From a virus: 23,373 bases of DNA. How positions within the stretch are numbered: the first letter of the stretch is position 1; every line of letters begins with the position of its first letter. The notes beneath the pieces were generated by a model. That model was not told the origin of the DNA. It ran no database searches and saw only the letters and a program-made list of their open reading frames with translations. A program made the position numbers and the translations under genes. The stretch spans positions 1-23,373 of the IMG/VR virus record IMGVR_UViG_3300046002_000635; one strand, written 5' to 3'. Positions 15,101-23,253 of the stretch are shown piece by piece.

Positions 15101-18100
15101 GCATCAGCCTCCGCACGTACAGATTTGTTGCCGCTGTAGATACGGTTCATCTCAACAGCGTATTCGCCACCAAGCACTTCACGCAAACCAAAGTGGCCTG
15201 CAATCTCGTGCGCCACAGTGAGCGCTACGTCTTCACCTGTGTGCAGGTTCTCAGCTACCAAGTAAACTTTCTTGGTCTCGGTATCGTACAGACCGGGAAT
15301 TTTTCCAGTCATGTTGTCGCGTTTGGCTTGCTCTTGGATATTGAGCGGCAACCCTTTTTCTGTAGCCACAACCACAATTTCGGGAATAGTTGTCCAGTTA
15401 GCGGTGATTCGGTCAGCCAGACGCGCTACTTCCTGCTCCTTCATACCAGCGCCTTCACTGGTCTTGGTGCGGTACAAAGCGCCTTCTTCACCTAAGTCTT
15501 GACCAAGAGGCATGTCGGAGATAGCGTCTTCGTTGCGCTCGGCAGCAGTCATCTCGCCCACATCTTCTAAAACGCCAGCTTGTTCACGCGCCTTGGTAGT
15601 TTCTTTTTCCAGCGCGGCAAGGCGTGCTTTTGCGTTAGTAAGCACATCTAAATTAAATGATTTACGGCGACCCGCCGCGTAATCCGTTCGGGCCTGTTGC
15701 AGATTAGCTATGGTCTGTTTCATGCCTGAAACTTGGGAGTTCAGCGTAGATAATCTATCGAAAGCGGCTGCTTGCAGCGCAGTTTTCTGAGCCAAGTCCA
15801 TTGACTTAACTTCTTTTTTGGTCAGCTTTTTGCCTGCAGCAATCTTCTCGGCGGCTAGCTGGTTACCAACCTTTACAGCCTGTTTTGCTGTAGGTATTTT
15901 TTCTATAGGCGCTTCGGACAACTTGGTCTTTGTAACGCCCGGAATCTTCTTGCTTTCTTCGCTTCCTGAACGAAGTTTGCTTGGCTCCGCAGACTGCTCG
16001 GTGGTAACAGACCCCATCCGACGCGCAAGTTTTTTACTGTCTGCAGCAAGTTTTGCGCGTGCAGCAGCCAGTTCTTTGGCAGTTTCAGCCATACCGAGCT
16101 TGTCGCCTTTGGCTTTTTGCTTTTTCATTGCAGCAACTAACTCGGTGACTTTGACCTCGCTTGCCCTGCGCTCATCCGCAGCATCCTCAGCCATCCCAAT
16201 TAAGTCTTGTTCCTCAGCGGTCGCTGGTTTGATTTCACGGATTGCGTCTTTGCCTTGGCGCTGCATAATAGGGGTAGCGCGGGCCGCTAACTCGTTTAGT
16301 CTAATTTCAGCAGCGTCTATGCGGGTTGACAAATCTGCTTGTTGTTTTAAGAAACCTTCAACGCCCTTGAACGCTGGCTTTGTAAAGATGCTGCCTTTCG
16401 GACCGTACATGGCAAGGCTGGCTTTTTTACCGGGCTTACGGGATTCGTAGAACGCATCCAGCTTTTGTTTAAGCGTACGGAATTCAGCTACTTTTTCACG
16501 CACTGCGCTACCACCGCCACCTGCACCGTGCATTCCACGGATTTGGTTAGCCATCATTTCCAAGCGGGATTCTTCTGCCCGTACTTGGGCGACGTTCATG
16601 CCTGCAGCTTCTTCTGCCAGTGCTTGCGCAAGGTAGCTCTCAGACTTAGCCTTTGCAACGTCAATCTTTTTAAGCAACGCAGCGCGTTCTTTGTCCATCT
16701 TCCCAATTTCCATCTTTAATTGGGGAACTTTAAGTCCGTTCAGTTGCTGCTCGTAAGCTAGTTCTGTCTGGACTTCATCAGCGGTAACGGACGTAAATGC
16801 CGCACGTTCTTCATCAGTAAGCGCCCGGTAACGGCGAACGTCACCTGCATGCAGCCAATTCCAGTTACGTGTCCGAGCCGCAGACATCTCTTCGGCTTTT
16901 TGTCTTGTAGCGTAGCTACGATCGGTGGTATCACGCAATTCATCCTGCGCTTTGCTGGCAGCTTCTGCACGGCGCTTGTCGTTAATTGCAACAGAAAGAT
17001 CGCTCTGCGCTTGAATGACATCCCGTTCAGTGGGGGCAGTAGCACCCAACTTGGTTAGCGTATCCCGAGCAGCCATAACCGCTATCATGGAATCAATGTG
17101 ACCTTTGGCAGCTTGCGCTGCTTCGGCATTGTTCTTCAAGCTGTCGAGCTTGTTCAGGGTGTTCTGCAACTTCGTCTGCTGCTGGCTCAAAATGTCGAGC
17201 TTTACCCGGTTGTCTTTCTTAGGGGCCTTGCCGATTAGCTTCTCGGTAGTAGCTATCTGTTCCCGAATGTCGTCCAGCGCCTTGCTGTAGACCGTGATGC
17301 TTTCCTGCAGTTGTGCATGCTCTTCGGATTTTGAGGACGCTGACAAGCTCAGTATGGACGAGAACATAGGGTCGTCTTGCAAACGCCCGTAAGCAGCAAT
17401 AGCTTTTTTTGCCTTGTTGTTGCCTGCCAAAATACTTTTTGCGGTGGCTTTTGTTTCCCACAAGTTTTTAAGGGAGCTAAGTTCTTGCTCCAATTCCGTA
17501 ATGGACTGGCCTACTTTCCTGATCTCAGGCAGCGCAGCTACTTGTTGGGTGGCTTCTTTCTCGCGGGAACGCATTTCTTTAACAGCAGCGCTGTTGAGGT
17601 AGCGTTGGAACATTGCAGGGGTGGCGCGTGTAAGGGCTGTAGCCGCGAGTTCTTTCTCACCAAACAAGTCCATCTGGCCTGCTTGTTCTGCAGCATCCAA
17701 GTCCTCACGAACACGCAGATACTGCTCGAGTGCATCAGGGTACATCCCCATCTCGATTGCAGTAGCGCTTGGGCCACGCAGGGTCGCCGCTTGTTCTCTT
17801 GGGCCACCGGTTTTACGCACCTTTGCAAGGTCGTCCACCCGTTTTTGGACCTTCACTTCGCCGGATGGGGCTTTAAATTCATCTGGACGGCCTTGGAATG
17901 GGCCTTCAATGTCTTCTTGAGTTATCAAACGGGCTTGGTATGCAGCCTGTGCGGGTTTTAACGCAGTTATTTTTTTCGCTTCTAAGTCGGCTAGTTGTTT
18001 GTCAATAACTTCTTTGTATCGCTTTGCGCGGGCTCTGGCTAAGTCTTTAGCGTCTGTGCTTGTACGGGTTCCAAAGTCTTTTCCGCTGGCAAGCGTAGGT

Positions 18101-20439
18101 GTTACCGTGCTTGTTGGGGGTGTCTGTACAGGGAACGCATCGTATAGCGCTTCTTTGCCTGCGCCTTTTGGAACAAAACCTTCTTCGTTACGCTCGATTC
18201 GGGCAAGCTGCTCGTCGATAAGCGTAAGAATCCCGTCCTTGTCTGTCTCAGGAACACGGTTGCTCACCCGGGTCAAGAACGCGTACGCGTCGTCCGACAG
18301 ATCATCGCGGAGTTGCAAACGGTCAACGCGCTGGCGCAGTTCTTCGGCAGTAAGGGGCTCTTCCGTACCTTCACGGCGGGGGTACAACTTGAACGGGGCT
18401 TCACCGCCGCGCTGCACTGGGCGTCTACCTTCGTCTGGCGCTGTGGCGGTTACATCTTCCCCTGTGAGAATCTGTTGCATCTGCCCAATCGGAGCAGAAC
18501 TAGGTGTGGTAGGACCGGCTTCTTGGTCGTTTGCACCAAACAAACCTAGTTGTTCGTTAATCTTGGGGGAGCCGGGGCTGCGTTTTTCGCCCATACGCCC
18601 TAACGAGGCTACTTCTTTTTGCTGCGCTGCTTCGCCGCGTTCTTGCACACGCTCTTGGGTACGACGATCTACATACGCACCGGATTCTTCCCGCGATAGA
18701 CGGCCACCAAACTGGGGGCTGGTTTCAGAAGTGCCGTAGTAGCCGCGCTCTTGGGCAGGCATGTCGATACCTTGCTGCGATTGAGGTGCAATTTGGGCTT
18801 GCAGGTCGATGACCTTTTGGGCGTGTTTGGCTGCTGCGGGTAAATCACCCAGTATCTTTGCGGCTTCCATTTTTTTAGTTGCCACCGCAAGCTGGTCTTC
18901 TACAGACTTGCCTACATTTTTCTGAGCTTCTATCAGTGCGGCCTGCGCTACCTCGTACTTGGGGAGCAGGCTAATTATTTCGGCGGGGGTGGCGGTTTGC
19001 GCTTGCGTGTTGTATTGCTCAACAAGTTGTTGCAACTGGCGCACTTGTTGCCGGAAATCTGTGGGCTCAACCGCATCAGCTTCGGAAGCCACGCGTGCTA
19101 GCGGCTGGCCTGTTAAGTCTAGCTCCGGAGTAGTTGGTACGGGGGCTTCCGCTCCCGGTATAAGCGCCATCTGGTTCTGCAGCGCAGTTGTATCGGTGAT
19201 TGCTGCTGGCGCAGGGGGCGCAGCCACAGGTAAAAACTGCTTGGAACGGCGATACTCTTTGGCAGCATCCGATAGCACCGCAGCATGTTCTTTTAACTGT
19301 AGGCCAATTTCCTTATTTTCCTGTCGCTGCTCTTCAGTTAGCTTTTGGTTCTTAGCGCCTTTGTGGATCGAAGCCTGCAAATCTGCTTGTTTCTTTTCCG
19401 CAGCTTGATACACCTGCTGTGCGTTAAGTGCGTACTCAGGGGTTTGGCGCTCGGCTTCCAGCTTTGCTTCAGCTTCGGCTTTGGCTTGGGACTCTTCGAG
19501 GCTGCGCTGCTTCTGTGCATCGCGTTGGTTTTGGTCGAAGCGGCCTTGCTCTTGCCCACGTTCAACATAGCGTCCAGCGGGAGCCAAGATACCGCCAAGG
19601 ACAGCACCGCCAAGGAAGTTGTCAAAATACTCTGCACGGGCCGCAGGGTCGGCAATATCCAAACCAGCCTGCATACGCTCAAATACTTGCTGACCCGCCT
19701 CGGTCAAACCTTCTATACCCATTGTTTTACTGGTAGCAAACAGGTAGTCGGTCGCGGTTTTCTTAATGCCTTCCTTGGCTAAGTCCTGCGCTGCTTTAGC
19801 GGATATGTTTACGCCCGCCCGTTCAAACATCTTGCCGAGTCCGGGAATCATCCGCATACTTACGGTGTCCAGCGCAGCCTGTGGTATTGCGGCTAGTGCA
19901 GCAGCGCCGAGGTCAGTCTCCCCCAGCTTCTTGCCTGTATCAACTTGGCGGGATAAGTTTGAGCCAGTGAACTGCCCCGCGGAAGCCAAGCCTGCGGCAC
20001 CCAAACCAAGCGCTGTACCCGCTAAGCCTGTTACGGGAAGTGCGGCAGCGCCTAAACCAGCCACAACCGGAGCCGCCATGTACGGAATAGAACCAGCCGC
20101 CAACTCAGCGATATTAGCTAGGGGCGCTTCTGTAAAACTCTTTGTAGTTGGCGCAAAGGTTTTCTTTTGGTAGGCTTCTTGCTCGGCAATGTACTTCTCT
20201 GCTTCGGGAAGTCCCATGATGCCAGTGCGTCCGGCTAGGGCGGCAACATCACCTTTTAAGTTAGAGAACCCTGCCTTGAGCGCAGGCATGAACCCAGACT
20301 TGGGTTGATCTTCGGGTTCTGTACCTACCCCAAAGGCTTCGGGGTACATCTGCTGCGCTCTTGCGTAGGCGGATTGGGGCGTTTCCCCCGCTCTGATAGT
20401 TACTGATGAACCGTCTGGGAGTAAAACGCTTTGCGCCAT
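12166..20439 (-). CDS. Giant polyvalent (ejected-type) virion protein with zincin and LPD38-like region, 2757 aa
   Basis: The N-terminus (1-37) carries LPDGSSVTIRAGETP...YPEAFG, a tag seen on other giant phage proteins. Residues 105-160 are Ala/Gly-rich and hydrophobic, with IEGLTEAGQQ (242-251) and LGGAVLGG (276-283), suggesting membrane contact. About 300-400 and 860-1650 are charged coiled coil. A zincin-like site reads HEIAGH (His1744, Glu1745, His1749) followed by EEVLAD (1795-1800). Later DYVPYYR (2093-2099), YLARQLIRDP (about 2268) and IPFFNAQIQG (about 2411) fit the LPD38 region of large polyvalent proteins. I infer a protein carried in the virion and delivered with DNA. No lysozyme or transglycosylase motif is seen. 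The start has AAGGA six bases upstream and a candidate promoter. Confidence 0.9.
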   Translation of the reverse strand: MAQSVLLPDGSSVTIRAGETPQSAYARAQQMYPEAFGVGTEPEDQPKSGFMPALKAGFSNLKGDVAALAGRTGIMGLPEAEKYIAEQEAYQKKTFAPTTKSFTEAPLANIAELAAGSIPYMAAPVVAGLGAAALPVTGLAGTALGLGAAGLASAGQFTGSNLSRQVDTGKKLGETDLGAAALAAIPQAALDTVSMRMIPGLGKMFERAGVNISAKAAQDLAKEGIKKTATDYLFATSKTMGIEGLTEAGQQVFERMQAGLDIADPAARAEYFDNFLGGAVLGGILAPAGRYVERGQEQGRFDQNQRDAQKQRSLEESQAKAEAEAKLEAERQTPEYALNAQQVYQAAEKKQADLQASIHKGAKNQKLTEEQRQENKEIGLQLKEHAAVLSDAAKEYRRSKQFLPVAAPPAPAAITDTTALQNQMALIPGAEAPVPTTPELDLTGQPLARVASEADAVEPTDFRQQVRQLQQLVEQYNTQAQTATPAEIISLLPKYEVAQAALIEAQKNVGKSVEDQLAVATKKMEAAKILGDLPAAAKHAQKVIDLQAQIAPQSQQGIDMPAQERGYYGTSETSPQFGGRLSREESGAYVDRRTQERVQERGEAAQQKEVASLGRMGEKRSPGSPKINEQLGLFGANDQEAGPTTPSSAPIGQMQQILTGEDVTATAPDEGRRPVQRGGEAPFKLYPRREGTEEPLTAEELRQRVDRLQLRDDLSDDAYAFLTRVSNRVPETDKDGILTLIDEQLARIERNEEGFVPKGAGKEALYDAFPVQTPPTSTVTPTLASGKDFGTRTSTDAKDLARARAKRYKEVIDKQLADLEAKKITALKPAQAAYQARLITQEDIEGPFQGRPDEFKAPSGEVKVQKRVDDLAKVRKTGGPREQAATLRGPSATAIEMGMYPDALEQYLRVREDLDAAEQAGQMDLFGEKELAATALTRATPAMFQRYLNSAAVKEMRSREKEATQQVAALPEIRKVGQSITELEQELSSLKNLWETKATAKSILAGNNKAKKAIAAYGRLQDDPMFSSILSLSASSKSEEHAQLQESITVYSKALDDIREQIATTEKLIGKAPKKDNRVKLDILSQQQTKLQNTLNKLDSLKNNAEAAQAAKGHIDSMIAVMAARDTLTKLGATAPTERDVIQAQSDLSVAINDKRRAEAASKAQDELRDTTDRSYATRQKAEEMSAARTRNWNWLHAGDVRRYRALTDEERAAFTSVTADEVQTELAYEQQLNGLKVPQLKMEIGKMDKERAALLKKIDVAKAKSESYLAQALAEEAAGMNVAQVRAEESRLEMMANQIRGMHGAGGGGSAVREKVAEFRTLKQKLDAFYESRKPGKKASLAMYGPKGSIFTKPAFKGVEGFLKQQADLSTRIDAAEIRLNELAARATPIMQRQGKDAIREIKPATAEEQDLIGMAEDAADERRASEVKVTELVAAMKKQKAKGDKLGMAETAKELAAARAKLAADSKKLARRMGSVTTEQSAEPSKLRSGSEESKKIPGVTKTKLSEAPIEKIPTAKQAVKVGNQLAAEKIAAGKKLTKKEVKSMDLAQKTALQAAAFDRLSTLNSQVSGMKQTIANLQQARTDYAAGRRKSFNLDVLTNAKARLAALEKETTKAREQAGVLEDVGEMTAAERNEDAISDMPLGQDLGEEGALYRTKTSEGAGMKEQEVARLADRITANWTTIPEIVVVATEKGLPLNIQEQAKRDNMTGKIPGLYDTETKKVYLVAENLHTGEDVALTVAHEIAGHFGLREVLGGEYAVEMNRIYSGNKSVRAEADAKMKANARLSKETAVEEVLADIAETGPTAEQESALRRIYNVIKRAFARTFQSKNVSDEEVRQVVESARKYVQTGEGGRGGEVAVEKAVFRAADYKSDDALSKAAQRVVAQPKTLLQKVRGNSNVMLEAQMEGADMRAGVITALNNAVEDPRTMGSTKLFRQAIFSITAADQHMPITQMAATMGPPKMFKDEKGYYEVRSSMENSAIDVFDSVQDIPDRYGNAEAKMGIASMYMIAQRAMNKGLAKLDTGAMGVTEQELQDVMRSVDADPELKAALEKTRKLYNAYNKGMIEWLSSPQVAAISRDDAKAFLKDEDYVPYYRVLPNGNAELVFGGEKTITIGDIKHQPYLAELKGGDAKIMPLNQSVMRNTMLLVTKGMTNMAQKNIAYAMQAAGEGQGQDKKNLMPVHKGQGVADPSIIRWTQEPDPSDPKDKGERWLRIQTNDTMFGGIPAELIIKSLEGAHLTLPAFLKLGGMAGDLLRSGVTRTPIYLARQLIRDPFAATATAGLDYGPLTAIFRANKEFLKMTTGQSESGAKLIEKGLVQSGIFDGSPADMEKMALQLAGGKSLSLLGKLFKGADSLAIKADAATRALIYDNAIKNGLSEAEASYAVRESMNFYKRGLSPTVQYASRMIPFFNAQIQGLSVLFKAARGNMPFDEQLKIRKKFINNAMMLTGFGIAYAMAMDDDEYYKNAKPRDRYSNFFIPLPGVDEPIKIPIPYEFGWFFSAGVAAADAIKGEVNTPQQLRALKDMFVGAIPGGSNLGMPQIIKPIAEVYANKSFFSGNPILSTRLEKLDSEAQYNANTTELAKWFGRMVPGLSPVQLEHIVSGYLGQLPLMVAASADSLFAKDSSIEEPTRKLSEMPLIGSSFQRKYGGEDADVVYKLADEALQAKRTFDNYRSTGKIEDAKEYLQDHRAEIRVAPMALQYQKVMGQIRKQENIIRGSSLDGDAKAKRIEELNKQRQLQSERYMKAIQRAEAT

Positions 20440-20462
20440 AAAATTGTCCTTAGCAGTGTTTT

Positions 20463-20480
20463 GGCTGCGTTAGTGCAGCC
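20463..20480 (-). promoter_or_regulatory. 5' stem-loop in the leader of the giant gene
   Basis: GGCTGC and GCAGCC form a perfect 6-bp stem with a 6-base loop. On the - strand it lies just after the predicted transcription start and about 11 bases before the AAGGA ribosome site, which stays unpaired. No T-run follows on the - strand, so it is not a - strand terminator. A stable 5' hairpin of this kind can protect mRNA from decay. That role is inferred. Confidence 0.45.
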
Positions 20481-20485
20481 CCCGT

Positions 20486-20514
20486 AGTATACCCTTATGG
20501 CCGCGAACCTGCAA
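20486..20514 (-). promoter_or_regulatory. Candidate sigma70-like promoter for the giant gene
   Basis: On the - strand, TTGCAG (20514-20509) and TATACT (20491-20486) are separated by exactly 17 bases. The -10 box matches the consensus at five of six positions, the -35 at three. The -35 lies inside the last codons of the upstream 551-aa gene and the -10 just after its stop. A start about 7 bases downstream would fall near 20479-20483, at the base of the stem-loop. It shares TTGCA and TA-x-ACT with the candidate at 7074-7100. Confidence 0.5.
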
Positions 20515-22150
20515 CAGGCTGTGTTACGACGGGCCCAGCTAACTGCGCAGCTAGCATCGTAGAAATTTGCTTGTATAGCACGGGGTTGCTTATCTTTAAA
20601 TCGTCCAACAACATAGGATTTTTTACATAGGCTTGCAACACCGCTTGCGTACCTTTTCCTTCTTGGTTTGCATCCGTAAACAGTTGGAAACCTTTCTTGA
20701 CATCCCCGTCGCCAAGTGTTTTAAACAGGCGTTCTTGTCCTGACGGTTGCAAGGATGACGTTATTTGGGCGGCTCGGTTTAACTCGCCTTGCCGTGCAGC
20801 AGCTTCTGCAGTAAAAATCTTACCAGAATCTTCGCGTTTTTCACTTCGATCTTTTGCACGCGCGTCCATACCGCCTTGAATGGTTATATTAGCGGCGTTG
20901 GTTATCTTGTTCTCAGCCGCAGTTATCTCTTTTCGGCTCATGTTTTCAGAGTTAAACCGAAGGTCGTCAAAAGAATCCTTAGCGTCTTCAATCTTCTGGC
21001 GCTCGGCTGCAGTGAGTTTCAAACCTTCGGAGTACATGCCCATACCTTTGGTAGCGCCCTCGGCGATACCTGCTAGGCCCCGGCCTGTGGACTGCATCAT
21101 TGCCAAACCAGCGTTGATGACGGCCATCTTAGCGTTAAGGTTCTCGGCCTTTTCAGCACGGTCTTCGCGGCCTTTGATACGGGACTCCTTACCACCGAGC
21201 AGCGCAGCCAGACCTTCTTTGCTTGTTTGGGCATTTGCAAGTTCTTTCCCGGCCATAGCCTCTGCCGACGTTTGTAATTGCTTGCGAGCATCTGCTTCGG
21301 GGTCTACTGCGGCACCTTGGGCGGCAAGTATTTTTTTATACATCGCGGTTAAACCGCCAGCACCCGCCCCGCCAGCCCCAGTGCCTGAACCGCCAACACC
21401 TTCTCGTTGGGAATAAGGTGCGCTTACTGTTTTTAAAGCCCCATCTGCGGGAACACGAATGTCGCCGCGACGTGTATCGTCCGTAGGCATTGTTGGAGCG
21501 CCTTTTGTAGCCTGCGCCATCGAAGTGCGTTTTCCTTCCGTACCAAAGTTGACGTTGTAGTTCTGCCATTTTTCTGCTTGTTTATCTCGCAGAAGTTCTG
21601 AAACTTTAGCGGCTCCTTCACTGCCTAGCGTTGAGATAAGCTCGCCTATAGACATACCTTCGTAGCCAGTTGTGTCTGGCAGTAGGTTGTTTTTACTAAC
21701 ACCGGGCGCGTAGGGCGCGTAGGGCATGTAACCTGTGCGCATTGTTCCGCCGGATTGAAAACGCGGGACTTCCCCACCCTCGTCAAAAGCTACGATTCCG
21801 CCGCCTGCTAAGCCCTGCATATTTGGGGCGGGAAGCTGCGCGATGCCTGAATCTTCGGGTAAACCCTGAGCCTGTGGCGCTGCTTGTGGAGCCTGCATAC
21901 TCTGCATTTGCTGTTGTGGAGCCTGTGGGGGTTGTGCAATAGACGCTACAACCTGCTCGTTTACTTTTGGGGGCATGCCCCTCTGTTGCGGTTGACGTGC
22001 CGCTATCATTTTCTTTTGCTCTTCACTAGCCGCTTTAGCTGCAAGTAAGGCCATTGTGTCGTTTTGGTGCGCTGCAGCAAACGCTTGCAGTCTTTCGGGT
22101 CTTAGCTTTGTAAGCTCTTCGACCATAGTTTCCATGCGTTGGATTGACAT
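20495..22150 (-). CDS. Structural (internal-virion-like) protein, Gly/Pro/Gln-rich, 551 aa
   Basis: The N-terminus is helical (MVEELTKLRPERLQAF), followed by a Pro/Gln-rich linker (60-100). Then comes LAGGGIVAFDEGGEVPRFQSGG over residues 114-135, a motif I associate with virion proteins of water-borne phages. Residues 142-150 (MPYAPYAPG) come from a 9-bp tandem repeat and 251-267 are Gly-rich (GVGGSGTGAGG). The second half is Ala-rich and helical (AVINAGLAMMQSTGRG), ending in a helical tail. No enzyme motif is present. A virion role is inferred from composition and from lying between a Gln-rich structural-like gene and the giant protein. The ribosome site AAGGG overlaps the upstream stop, 8 bases away. 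Confidence 0.85.
   Translation of the reverse strand: MSIQRMETMVEELTKLRPERLQAFAAAHQNDTMALLAAKAASEEQKKMIAARQPQQRGMPPKVNEQVVASIAQPPQAPQQQMQSMQAPQAAPQAQGLPEDSGIAQLPAPNMQGLAGGGIVAFDEGGEVPRFQSGGTMRTGYMPYAPYAPGVSKNNLLPDTTGYEGMSIGELISTLGSEGAAKVSELLRDKQAEKWQNYNVNFGTEGKRTSMAQATKGAPTMPTDDTRRGDIRVPADGALKTVSAPYSQREGVGGSGTGAGGAGAGGLTAMYKKILAAQGAAVDPEADARKQLQTSAEAMAGKELANAQTSKEGLAALLGGKESRIKGREDRAEKAENLNAKMAVINAGLAMMQSTGRGLAGIAEGATKGMGMYSEGLKLTAAERQKIEDAKDSFDDLRFNSENMSRKEITAAENKITNAANITIQGGMDARAKDRSEKREDSGKIFTAEAAARQGELNRAAQITSSLQPSGQERLFKTLGDGDVKKGFQLFTDANQEGKGTQAVLQAYVKNPMLLDDLKISNPVLYKQISTMLAAQLAGPVVTQPVAGSRP
21704..21730. repeat. Three 9-bp tandem repeat units
   Basis: GGGCGCGTA occurs twice in direct succession (21704-21712, 21713-21721), followed by a third unit with two changes, GGGCATGTA (21722-21730). 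The repeat lies in frame on the - strand inside the 551-aa gene, where it encodes the Ala-Pro-Tyr repeat of MPYAPYAPG. It could change length by slippage without breaking the frame. Confidence 0.8.
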
Positions 22151-22158
22151 ACTTACCC

Positions 22159-23244
22159 TTATTTCATTCCATGAATGAGGAGCGCTGCGAGTCCAGCGGG
22201 TTTCTTAGACTTGATGGAGCCGCCCTTGGCTTTCATAGTAGCGCCAAACAGGGACGTGCCCAGACCCGCCACTTGGTTAAATGTCGAAGGCTGCGCTTTG
22301 TAAAGCTCTGAACCCAGATTTGACAGGGGCGCACCGCGTACAACGTCTGACATAAAGCCAATCTGCTTGTAGGGGTAGTTCTGCTCGGCCATATAGTTTT
22401 GATTTCCTACATTGAGCATGTTCTGAACTTGCTGTTGCTGCTGAGTGCCCAAAGCGTTTTGCAAGTTCATGTTGCCCGTGGTCTGGCCGTACAGGTTTTG
22501 ACCTTGAGAGCCAAGCGCTGAGAAGCCTTGTAAGCCTGTCTGCGTACCTTGAAGTCCGTAGTTAGCACCAAACTGTTTGGATTGCTCCGCCTGTTGTTGC
22601 GCGTTCATATTCGCCTGCTGGTTTGATTGCTGTGCTGCTAACCGGGCCTGCTGCTCTGCGTTGAACTGTTGTTGCGCCTGCTGATAGGCTGCTTGGCTAC
22701 CCTGCGCCTGAATGTCGTTCATCTGAGTACCAAGATTGCGCTCACGCTCAGCACGCATGATTGCGTCACGCGCTCCGCCAAAAGCTCCCGATTGAGCGGC
22801 TTGGGCTTGCTGTTGGGTTCCTTGGATGCCTGCCTGTCGTTGCGCTTCGCGTTTCTGAATATCCACCACACTCTGCATGTAGGGGCTCATATACTGGTCG
22901 GCTGTACCTTGCCCAGTAAAACTTTGTGTGCCAACTTGTTGTGCGTTGAACTGGTTTGGCTGGTAATTTAATTGACCTGCTCGTTGCGCCAAGTCTTCCA
23001 AGCCGCCTGCGGATGTTAGCGAATAAGGGTCTTGGGTTAAACCCTTTGCTGTACCAAAAGCGGTTTTTTGTAAATCTTGAAAAGCCGCAACCTGATCTCC
23101 GCTTAAACCGTATTTTTTAGCCCAGTCAGCATAGCTTTGGTATGGGGCAGCTACCGCTGTTTTTGCTGATGCTAGATTGCTTAGTGCAAACTCGGCTATT
23201 TCAGGCGCAAAGCCTACTTGATTTAGAACTGTTGAATCTGCCAT
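22159..23244 (-). CDS. Gln-rich virion-like protein, 361 aa
   Basis: The N-terminal 90 residues look globular (YADWAKKYGLSGDQV). Residues 100-275 are very Gln-rich and helical, with YMSPYMQSVVDIQKREAQRQ at 118-137 and SGAFGGARDAIMRAERER at 152-169. Both motifs I associate with virion proteins of uncultivated water-borne phages. The C-terminus reads KGGSIKSKKPAGLAALL, with a Gly-Gly element recalling the GGG motif in the next gene. No catalytic motif is visible. A structural or internal-core role is inferred. The start has AAGGA eight bases upstream, just after the stop of the preceding gene, so the - strand genes form one operon. Confidence 0.85.
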   Translation of the reverse strand: MADSTVLNQVGFAPEIAEFALSNLASAKTAVAAPYQSYADWAKKYGLSGDQVAAFQDLQKTAFGTAKGLTQDPYSLTSAGGLEDLAQRAGQLNYQPNQFNAQQVGTQSFTGQGTADQYMSPYMQSVVDIQKREAQRQAGIQGTQQQAQAAQSGAFGGARDAIMRAERERNLGTQMNDIQAQGSQAAYQQAQQQFNAEQQARLAAQQSNQQANMNAQQQAEQSKQFGANYGLQGTQTGLQGFSALGSQGQNLYGQTTGNMNLQNALGTQQQQQVQNMLNVGNQNYMAEQNYPYKQIGFMSDVVRGAPLSNLGSELYKAQPSTFNQVAGLGTSLFGATMKAKGGSIKSKKPAGLAALLIHGMK

Positions 23245-23253
23245 GACTGTTCC

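Noticed and set aside
17999-18739. Long + strand open frames inside the giant gene (also 15818-16450, 17377-17961, 14395-15006)
   Set aside because: They lie antisense to a well-supported coding frame, have Ser/Cys/Arg-rich sequences typical of shadow frames, and no domain is visible.
12166-20439. Tape measure or lysozyme reading of the giant protein
   Set aside because: No transglycosylase or lysozyme motif is seen, and the zincin plus LPD38-like C-terminus fits polyvalent ejected proteins better than a tape measure.
20463-20480. Stem-loop as terminator of the 551-aa gene
   Set aside because: On the - strand the stem is followed by A residues, not a T-run; a 5' leader hairpin fits better.
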